64,000 nt of DNA from Anaerobiospirillum sp. NML120449 (lineage in GTDB: Bacteria > Pseudomonadota > Gammaproteobacteria > Enterobacterales > Succinivibrionaceae), in the NCBI RefSeq assembly GCF_023051105.1, contig NZ_JALKIL010000003.1, positions 62,001 through 126,000 of the forward strand. Direction: 5' to 3'. A model generated the notes under the pieces. It had not been told where the DNA came from. It did not search any database and saw only the letters and a program-made list of their open reading frames with translations. Every line of letters begins with the position of its first letter. Position 1 is the stretch's first letter. Shown here piece after piece: positions 57,161-64,000 of this stretch. The translations under genes and the position numbers were made by a program.

Positions 57161-60100
57161 TCACCAGGGGAGTTCATGCTCTGCTCTGGCCTGCTCAGAT
57201 CCGGGCCGGGGACGAGCCCTGGCTTGTAACTGATCGTGGGCCTGTGCTTGTGCCCTGGCATGAGAGTGCCCCCGGGAGGCCGCCTGCGCGCTCAAATCAG
57301 GCGCGGCGCTTTTTCTGAGAGAGCCGGTGGCCGTGGCAGCTGCTGCCATGGGCGACTGAGGCGGGCGGCCCCTGTCTGCTGCGGCTGCCTGAGTGTCATC
57401 AGGTACTTTAAGCGGGCCCTGAGCGGCCCATGGTGGCGGGTCGCCGGCACTGCCATGGGCGCTGTTGCCGGGGCCTCCGGCCTGCTCACTGAGCTGCCCG
57501 AGGCTGCGCGCTGCTTCCAGTACGGCCCAGGCCGTGTCTTGAGCGCTCTGACTGTTCTTAAAGCGCTGCTGCAGGGAGTGCAGGCGGGCAAATTCGCTGA
57601 GCACTGTTCCGGCCTGCTCAACAGCACCGGGCTCCTGGGCAGCCGCCTGAGGTACAGCCACACCCAGAGCCAGGGCTGACAGGGCCGCTGCCAGAGTAAG
57701 CATGACTCCGCCTCTGTCCCGCCCTGAGCTGCTGCCCTCATTGCCCTGTGTTCTCATGAGATCGGCCCGGGCCAGGTACTGTTGCTCTGTCTTGCCTGCA
57801 CAGCTGTGTTCTGCACTGGGGTTAAGCGGCTGAGCAGAACTGTCTGCAGTACTGCCGGTATGACTGTGCCCGGCCGGGGCTGCTGCGCCGGTGGCCAGGG
57901 GCTGGGGCTCAGTCAGTGCTGAGTGCTGTGCAGCGGCCTTATTGTGGTCTTCAGCAGTGAGGTGGGCTCTTGCTATCTCCAGGCGGTGCTCTGACCACCA
58001 CATGGAGGTAAGGCAGGAGCTCCACAGCGAGCGCAGTACCATGGTCTGGGCAGCGCGGGCCTGATCGCTGTGGTCATGGGCATTGAAAATGCCCAGGTGG
58101 CGGCCTTCAATGGAGCCCTCTACAGTGAGGCGGGCCAGCCAGCTGGTGTTTTCGCGGCGAAATTCAGGTATGTCGGGCAGATCCTCACTGGACACATTGG
58201 CAAGGGCTGACGAGAGCGAAGCCAGCACAGGATCGCCGCCCAGATAAAGGCCCCGCCCGTCACTGTCATAAACAGAGAGCATCTGGGCTTTGCTGATTAG
58301 CCCCTGCTCATGCAGAGCCTTGATATTGCGTTTTAAGACCTTGCGGGCCTGATCAAAGAGCTCGTGGGCCGGCAAAGCAAGCTGCTCAGTCAGGTCCTGC
58401 CCTGAGTGCCACAGCTCATCAAGGCGCGCAAAAGGCAAAGAGCGGTACCACTCAAGACGCGCCCGCTGGGCAGCCTCATCCCCTGATCTGCCTGAAAGTG
58501 TGTCCTTATGCAGCCGGTAGCGGGCTCCCGATCCTGTCATGCTCACCGTAACCCGGCCACCCCTGCGGCCCTCATCACTCTCTTGGGCATAAGCCCCGCC
58601 CATCTCTGGATGCATGGCCGCGCTCACTGCTCTGTCCGGCGCGCCTGCCGCGCCTGTATCAGCCCCACGGTCGGCGCCGCTGCCAGTGGCGGCTGCAAAA
58701 GTGCGCTTATCTAAGCTGGCCCTGCCCTCACCATGGGCCATGGCTCCGGCTCTGTCATGGCCATTATTAAAAGCACCTGCTGGCTGTGCCAGGAAAGCCC
58801 CTGCTTTCTGTGCCGGGGCGGCACTGCGCCCGGCCGCAGGACGCCCGGCTTCAGGGTGTTCAGAAGCTGGTCCACCCTGGCGTCCCGGACGCTCAGGAGG
58901 GGCCTCGCCGGTGCGCTCACGTAAAGCCTTTTTGCGTACGGCATACTCAACCAGTCTGTCGAGGCGCTGATGATTGCGCCTGGCTTCACTGAGCAGCTCA
59001 CGTGCCCTGAGATTTCGGGGATCATCGGTGCGGCTGTCATGTAAGAGCTGCTCAGGCGGCAACTCACGCAGGGCCTCACGCCCGGCCGCTCCCTGCAAGG
59101 TATACAGGGACTTTGCAAGCTGCGCGGCTCCAGCAGCCTCATCAGCTGCCACATCGCCAGCCGCTACTGAAACCTGGGCTGCAGCCGTTGCTGAGCCAGC
59201 TCCCGGCTGTGCACATGCGGGCGCTGCAGGTACGGCGCTCTGACTCTTTGCGCTCTCCACGGTCACCCCGGCGGCTGGGCCACTGGAGCTGTCACTGAGG
59301 TATTTGCTTTCACTGCTGTTGTTCATTTGCATAGAACTTTCCTTATGTTGTGTTAACGATGGTGTTGCCAGGCTACGGGCCTGTGAACTTGCTCCGGGGG
59401 CGGTGGCAGCAGATGCTCCTGCCAGATCAGCTATGCCCAGGGCGCCTCCGTCCTGTACAGGCGCAGCTGCTCTGATATCTGCAGCTGAGTCAGGAGAGAC
59501 CGGCACTGCAGTTCGGGCCTGAGCTGGAGATCCGGTAGCAGCGGCGGTCCATGGGGCTGCTGCGTCTGGTCGCTGACCGCCCCCTTCAGGGGCGGCGCCC
59601 AGCACGGGGGCAAAGCGCCTGTCACTGCGACTAAGCTGGCGCCAGCGCAGGGGCTCAAGCAGCAAATCACCCGGGGCAATCACGCTCACTTCCGGCTCCA
59701 GCCCCCAGGCGGCGGCTATCTGCCGGGCGCTGACAGGCGGGGGATCATCTACAGGCGTTGCGCCGCCCTCAAGGCCGCTATCACTGCTGCAGCCTGAGTC
59801 CAGCGCACAGCTGTGAGCGTCGCTGCAGCTGCAGCTGCCGCTCAGGGCGGCCTGTGCCTTTCTGCGGGCCCAGGCAGCAAGCTCGGCGCGGTAGTGCCTG
59901 TCTCTGACCTCCAGGTCCTCCCCCGAGCAGCCCATAGCTGACGGGGCATATAAAGACAGCTGCCACAGGGTCAGCGGCCCTGACAGACCAGGACCGTAAG
60001 CGCACAGCTGCGCAGCGCCATCAGGCAGACTGTTACAGTCAAAGCCCGGCGCCAGCCTGGCAACAGTCATCAGTGAGCCTGTGAGCGCCCCGGCGCCCTC

Positions 60101-63100
60101 TGAGAGCCCGTAAGCGCCTGCAGCTGCGACACTGCCTGGCGCCATAATGCTGCCTGCAGTGCCATGGCCTGGGGCTGTACTGCCGGGCTCTGTGTGCCTT
60201 TGTACTGACGGGCCGGCCATGGCCCTGAGCAGGGAGCTGATGGCACGGGGATCAGTCCAGTGCTGCAGCGCAGCATTAAGCCACAGCAGCTGCGCGGCCC
60301 TGGTACTGTCCGCACTGAGAGGCTGATAGTGGCTGGCCTGAAGATAGCCCTGCTCAATAAGGCAGCGCTCATACAGCCCACGGCCACGGCGGCGCCAGTC
60401 AGAGAGCCCCTCCTCAAGGGCATCAGGCCTGTGCTCAGGCCGGGCTGAAGCAGCAGCTGCCCCCTGAGCCAGGAGCGCAGGCGCGGTGTGCCCCTGGGCA
60501 CCGGCCTTAGAGACAGACCGGGCGAAAGCGTCCTGCCCGACACCGTGCGGTGCGGAGCTGCCACTGTCAGATCCCACGGCCCCGTCAGTGCGCTCAGTGG
60601 CAGGTGCGCCCTGCAGGACGTCGCTGCCTGCCTTACCCCCGTAAGAGCTGTCAGCTTTACCAGCCCCGTAAGACCAGGCCCTTTGGGCTTTACTGTCAGC
60701 GCTGTATACAGAGGCTGCCTGGTCAGCATGGCCGTCAGGGCCTGCACGGTCAGCTGGGCCTGCTCTGTTAATGCCCTCAGAGCTGACAGGGCGCGCGCCG
60801 CCGGCTGTGTCCTTATCGGCACTTAGAGGGCGGGCGCCTCCGGCTGTGTTTTGATCGGCGCTAATCGGCCGGGCGCCGCTGACGGAGTCAGAAGCATTGG
60901 CCATGCGGGCTGTACTGTCAGTGCTGTTTTCCGCTGCCGGACTTAAAGGCTGGCTGCCTTCAGGCTCCATGCCGGGCACGGGCCTGATGTGAGCCTCACG
61001 CTGGCTGTACAGAGGGCGCAGTGCACCACTGTCATCGCGATCAGATCCGGCCTCCCTGGTGTTATCAGGGTCCATGCCCCTGATAAGAGCCGATCCGGCC
61101 TCAATAAGAGCCTCTCTAACCGCACGCCCCGCCTCAAAAGCACGCTGCAGGCGCGACCCGGTGCTGAGCTCATCATCAGATCCACTATGGGCCTGACCTG
61201 CAGATGCGCTGGCCTGTTCCCCGGTATCAGCTGCCCCAACTGCCAGGCCCGGACCTGAGTCCTTGCCGGTGCGCGCAGCATTACTGACCGGGTCGCCGGC
61301 CTGTGCTGCCAGTACTTCCTGTGCTGCAAGTGCTGCCTGCGCAGCCCCGGACCTGGCCTGCTGTCCTGAGTACAGGGCTGCCTCAGACAGCTGCGCTGTG
61401 TTCACCTGCCCGGGCTCCTGAGCCTGCTCCTGCTTGTGCACCTGCTCATGAATGGCTCTGGCGGCTGTCAGGGCTTTTTGCCCATCAGGGGCGCCAGCAG
61501 CCGTCTGCCTACCACTGGCCATGGCGCCTGAGTTCTCAGACTGAGCTCCCTGGTAAGGCGGATCAGACTGGTGTTCAGGACTGTCAGAGAGCTTATCCGT
61601 GGCCTGCTTACCGCTAAGGTCCGTCCGGGCAGCCCGGCCCGGCTGCTCAGAGCTGCCGGGCAGCTGACCGTCAGAGACCTTTTGAGACTGCCCTGGGGCT
61701 CTGTCAGCCGCGCTGCGCGGCAGCTTGCCATGGCGCAGCAGGTCAATTACCAGCAGGCCCCGGCCTGCGGGGCGCTCCTCCCGGCCTGTGGCACTGCCCT
61801 CAGAGCTGCCGGCTTCAGAGGTCCTGACACCGGCCCCGTAATGGACACTGTCAGGGGCATTAAAGTCACCATGCTCATCAAGGCGGCTCAGAGCTCTCAG
61901 TCCTGCCTGCTGCGCCAGGGATTTGAGAGCTTTGAGGGCTTTGATGGCAGTAAAAGCTTTCACAGCTTGCACATACTTAACAGCCTTGAGCTCAGAGTGA
62001 TCTGCAAGCGCGGCAAGTCCTGTGAGCGCAGGCCATCCAGGCAGCCCAGTCAGTCTGGTGAGCTCTGCAAGCCCGGTCGGCCCGGTGAGCTCTTTTATCT
62101 CTGTCAGGTCTGCGGTCTCACCTGGCCCATCAAAGTCACCATGGAGCTCTGACAGACAGGTACTGAGATAAGCCTCGGCTGTGCTCACAGCTGTACCCAC
62201 GGCGGTATTTATGGCCGTGCCAATGGCTGTGCTTACGGCTGTGCCCACGGCTGTGTGAGCATGCCGGGCGGCAACTGTGCCCAGAGCTGTGCTGGCAGCA
62301 CGGTTCAGGGCTGTCATCAGCAGCCCCGGGGCCTTATGCGTAAGCCATCCCTGTGTCACTGGGCGCAAGCTCAGCCCTGCTGCCAGCTCCGGGAGCGCTG
62401 ACAGGGTCAGGCTGCTGCCCTTAAGGGCTGGACGGCTCTGCCCTGGGGGCGGAGCCGTGGCCGGGGCCGGGCTGTGGTTCAGGGAGCGGTGTGGCCCACT
62501 GCGCCTGTGTATCTGCGGGTCAGATTCTGACTTGCGGGCCGGCAGGGCGCGCCGGGGCAGACTGGCCTCCCCTGTATGCGCGGCAGCTGCCAGTGCTGAA
62601 GGGCCGTAGCCTGGTATATGCTCACCGGCCTGAGCAAGGGCCATGGCAGCGGCCTGGGTATTGCCTATGGCCGGGCCATTGCCATAGACATCTGCCCATG
62701 GCCCTGAGTGACCGGCGGCAGCCATGAGCACCCTGCGCTCACTGAGATTTGAGCCATACAGGGACTCACTGTCGTGCGCCCCGGCCCGGGAGCTCAGCCA
62801 CTTACGGCCCGACGCTCCTTCATCACTGCCGGTTGCACCTGCCTGCTGGGAGTGATCCGCGCTCGCCTGTGCACTGGCTGCCCCGTAAGTGCCAGCAGCT
62901 GCGGCCTGGTCCTGCGCCGGGGCAGAGCTCATGGCCTCTGCAGGCCTCCCGCTTCGGGCCCGGCTGCGCTGTGTCTGTGATGACTCAGGCAATGCCAGGC
63001 CCATGGCTGTCCCCCTCAGGGCGCTCATGGCAGCAGACGGGCGCCCGGGGTCACGGGGCTGGGATTGATCATGGGCCTGGTCCTTAGCCTGGGCCTGGGC

Positions 63101-64000
63101 TGGCGATGATGGGGACAGCTCATTTATCTGTGCTTTGTCTGCCCTTTCACTGCTGGTAAGAAAAGCGCCCCGCTCAGGCAAGTGACTGTCAGCTCCTGTA
63201 AGAAAAGCTGCTGATTGAGCAGATTCACTGTCAGAGCCCCTGAAAGTACGCCCTGCCGTCCCCTCATCGGGTTCGCCTCCGCCCTGATGCGACCTCTGAT
63301 AAGAGCCGGCCATGTTGCGGTCACTGCTCTTTTGGGGCCGGGATTTACCAGGGCCGTCCCCCGGCTCAGGGCTGTTGTAAGAGGTCATAAGCTCGTAAAG
63401 CGAAACGCGCCTTATCTGAGCGTCGGCCTTACTGTCAGGGCCGTCAGAGGCCGCAGATACGCCTGCCACAGCTGAGGCTGTGGTGGCGGCATCAGGGACC
63501 GCATGAGCCACCTGACTGGACTTACCGGCCTGAGCCTGCCGGTCGTACTGAGCGGCCTTAGCCTGTTGGTCGTACTGACCGGCCTTAGTCTGCCGGTCAG
63601 ACTGAGACAGCTGCACTGACGGGGCTGAGGCGGACTGAACCGCCTGGACCGAGCGCCGGGCAGCCAGCTCGAGGCTGTCATCAAAAAGGCTGGTCAGGGC
63701 CTCTTTATCAACCACGCGCTGCAGGCGCTCGGTGCGGGTCAGGTCACGGCCGCGCCATTTAAACCAGTCAGTTCCCTGCTCATAACAGTTCGCACAGTCC
63801 TGAGCTGAGGCCGGGTCCTGGTAAGCGGAACCGGCATAGGAGCCTGCAAGGCGGCTCTGCTTTCTTTGCCAGGCTGAGCTCTGGCGCCTGTAGCTCAGTT
63901 CACGCTCCTGATGGGAATAGACATTGCCGGGGTAATGCCAGGTTGCAGCGCCCTGAGAGGTGGCAAGTATGGCCGGCTGCCCGTCGGTAGCCGGGTCAGG
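57161..64000 (-). CDS. Giant low-complexity protein of more than 2270 aa, start outside the window
   Basis: The frame is open from the stop at 57161 to the right edge. Upstream of GTG 63715 it continues with plausible protein (WHYPGNVYSHQEREL, then WFKWRGRDLTRTERLQRV), so that GTG is internal and the true start lies beyond. No known domain is recognised. Folded-looking parts are GLYERCLIEQGYLQASHYQP with LLWLNAALQHWTDPRAI (coordinates about 60200-60390), RQIAAAWGLEPEVSVIAPGD (about 59660-59720), RNLRARELLSEARRNHQRL (about 58950-59010) and a C-terminal region with FDQARKVLKRNIKALHEQG and SMWWSEHRLEIARAHL. A hydrophobic segment (MLTLAAALSALALGVAV) lies near 57650-57710. Linkers are Ala/Gln/Ser/Gly-rich with several short tandem repeats. 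An in-frame ATG at 59332 has a strong ribosome binding site and could start a separate 723-aa product. Confidence 0.6.
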   Translation of the reverse strand, partial: PDPATDGQPAILATSQGAATWHYPGNVYSHQERELSYRRQSSAWQRKQSRLAGSYAGSAYQDPASAQDCANCYEQGTDWFKWRGRDLTRTERLQRVVDKEALTSLFDDSLELAARRSVQAVQSASAPSVQLSQSDRQTKAGQYDQQAKAAQYDRQAQAGKSSQVAHAVPDAATTASAVAGVSAASDGPDSKADAQIRRVSLYELMTSYNSPEPGDGPGKSRPQKSSDRNMAGSYQRSHQGGGEPDEGTAGRTFRGSDSESAQSAAFLTGADSHLPERGAFLTSSERADKAQINELSPSSPAQAQAKDQAHDQSQPRDPGRPSAAMSALRGTAMGLALPESSQTQRSRARSGRPAEAMSSAPAQDQAAAAGTYGAASAQASADHSQQAGATGSDEGASGRKWLSSRAGAHDSESLYGSNLSERRVLMAAAGHSGPWADVYGNGPAIGNTQAAAMALAQAGEHIPGYGPSALAAAAHTGEASLPRRALPARKSESDPQIHRRSGPHRSLNHSPAPATAPPPGQSRPALKGSSLTLSALPELAAGLSLRPVTQGWLTHKAPGLLMTALNRAASTALGTVAARHAHTAVGTAVSTAIGTAINTAVGTAVSTAEAYLSTCLSELHGDFDGPGETADLTEIKELTGPTGLAELTRLTGLPGWPALTGLAALADHSELKAVKYVQAVKAFTAIKALKALKSLAQQAGLRALSRLDEHGDFNAPDSVHYGAGVRTSEAGSSEGSATGREERPAGRGLLVIDLLRHGKLPRSAADRAPGQSQKVSDGQLPGSSEQPGRAARTDLSGKQATDKLSDSPEHQSDPPYQGAQSENSGAMASGRQTAAGAPDGQKALTAARAIHEQVHKQEQAQEPGQVNTAQLSEAALYSGQQARSGAAQAALAAQEVLAAQAGDPVSNAARTGKDSGPGLAVGAADTGEQASASAGQAHSGSDDELSTGSRLQRAFEAGRAVREALIEAGSALIRGMDPDNTREAGSDRDDSGALRPLYSQREAHIRPVPGMEPEGSQPLSPAAENSTDSTARMANASDSVSGARPISADQNTAGGARPLSADKDTAGGARPVSSEGINRAGPADRAGPDGHADQAASVYSADSKAQRAWSYGAGKADSSYGGKAGSDVLQGAPATERTDGAVGSDSGSSAPHGVGQDAFARSVSKAGAQGHTAPALLAQGAAAASARPEHRPDALEEGLSDWRRRGRGLYERCLIEQGYLQASHYQPLSADSTRAAQLLWLNAALQHWTDPRAISSLLRAMAGPSVQRHTEPGSTAPGHGTAGSIMAPGSVAAAGAYGLSEGAGALTGSLMTVARLAPGFDCNSLPDGAAQLCAYGPGLSGPLTLWQLSLYAPSAMGCSGEDLEVRDRHYRAELAAWARRKAQAALSGSCSCSDAHSCALDSGCSSDSGLEGGATPVDDPPPVSARQIAAAWGLEPEVSVIAPGDLLLEPLRWRQLSRSDRRFAPVLGAAPEGGGQRPDAAAPWTAAATGSPAQARTAVPVSPDSAADIRAAAPVQDGGALGIADLAGASAATAPGASSQARSLATPSLTQHKESSMQMNNSSESKYLSDSSSGPAAGVTVESAKSQSAVPAAPACAQPGAGSATAAAQVSVAAGDVAADEAAGAAQLAKSLYTLQGAAGREALRELPPEQLLHDSRTDDPRNLRARELLSEARRNHQRLDRLVEYAVRKKALRERTGEAPPERPGRQGGPASEHPEAGRPAAGRSAAPAQKAGAFLAQPAGAFNNGHDRAGAMAHGEGRASLDKRTFAAATGSGADRGADTGAAGAPDRAVSAAMHPEMGGAYAQESDEGRRGGRVTVSMTGSGARYRLHKDTLSGRSGDEAAQRARLEWYRSLPFARLDELWHSGQDLTEQLALPAHELFDQARKVLKRNIKALHEQGLISKAQMLSVYDSDGRGLYLGGDPVLASLSSALANVSSEDLPDIPEFRRENTSWLARLTVEGSIEGRHLGIFNAHDHSDQARAAQTMVLRSLWSSCLTSMWWSEHRLEIARAHLTAEDHNKAAAQHSALTEPQPLATGAAAPAGHSHTGSTADSSAQPLNPSAEHSCAGKTEQQYLARADLMRTQGNEGSSSGRDRGGVMLTLAAALSALALGVAVPQAAAQEPGAVEQAGTVLSEFARLHSLQQRFKNSQSAQDTAWAVLEAARSLGQLSEQAGGPGNSAHGSAGDPPPWAAQGPLKVPDDTQAAAADRGRPPQSPMAAAATATGSLRKSAAPDLSAQAASRGHSHARAQAQAHDQLQARARPRPGSEQARAEHELPW
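59332..59350 (-). promoter_or_regulatory. Internal ribosome binding site and in-frame ATG
   Basis: On the minus strand ACAACATAAGGAAAGTTCT precedes ATG 59332. Nearly the same string, ACAACATAAGGACAGCACT, precedes ATG 57051 of the next gene. Both are followed by CAA. In both cases the upstream frame reads QHK(E/D)S(S/T)M. It could give a 723-aa protein from within the giant frame. Confidence 0.5.
62170..62265 (-). repeat. Short Ala/Thr-rich protein repeats in the right-edge giant gene
   Basis: Units GTAVSTAI, GTAINTAV, GTAVSTAE repeat every eight residues (24 nt) after a similar HTAV start. The pattern would form an amphipathic or membrane-seeking helix. It is followed by AELTRLTGLPGWPALTGLAAL and an Ala/Lys-rich helix. 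Confidence 0.75.

Noticed and set aside
63713-63715. GTG as the true start of the right-edge giant gene
   Set aside because: The frame continues protein-like to the window end, and there is no ribosome binding site before this GTG.
1-64000. tRNA, rRNA, insertion sequences or prophage genes
   Set aside because: I scanned by eye for T-loop motifs, transposase motifs and terminal inverted repeats and found none I could support; a short or divergent example could be missed.

Overview
The window looks like the chromosome of a gammaproteobacterium. It has a DusA-type tRNA-dihydrouridine synthase, a MepM/YebA-like cell-wall endopeptidase, a Vsr repair nuclease and two separate DASS-family C4-dicarboxylate transporters. 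The paired dicarboxylate carriers, the Ala-rich linkers and the very long genes would suit a succinate-forming anaerobe such as the Succinivibrionaceae; that placement is an inference and no rRNA or tRNA gene is present to test it.

The left quarter (1-16.6 kb) is gene-poor. On the minus strand lie the start of dusA, an SHMT-like gene that has lost its PLP lysine, and a DASS transporter with an Ala-rich tail. On the plus strand lie a second DASS transporter with codon use typical of strong expression, a possible two-helix membrane protein, vsr, and a mepM-like gene. Between them are long apparently non-coding stretches (up to about 3.2 kb) with several unrelated short tandem repeats (49, 62+41, 33, 30 and 36 bp) and clear intrinsic terminators.

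The right three quarters hold giant genes. A plus-strand gene (16658-24217, 2519 aa) joins an M20/RocB-like domain with altered metal-site residues to about 1950 residues of low-complexity Ala/Ser/Gln/Asp sequence, ending in five repeats of about 57 aa. Convergent with it is a minus-strand two-gene unit: a 5719-aa UPF1/DNA2-type SF1 helicase whose motifs I and II lie about 2700 residues apart and which ends in a Gly/Ser/Asn/Trp tail, followed 15 nt later by a 1054-aa protein with a complete C-terminal PIN nuclease domain. The pair is bounded by its own terminator and is the best candidate here for an undescribed RNA- or DNA-processing (possibly defence) system.

Further right, also on the minus strand, are a hypothetical 335-aa gene, a 2414-aa protein that resembles MobH/TraI_2 relaxases but has a broken HD motif, a Q/N-rich segment and an AT-hook-like tail, and two more low-complexity giants. 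The last runs off the window's right edge, so the cluster continues. Three proteins in the window (SHMT-like, RocB-like, MobH-like) keep the fold signature of an enzyme family while changing its key residues.
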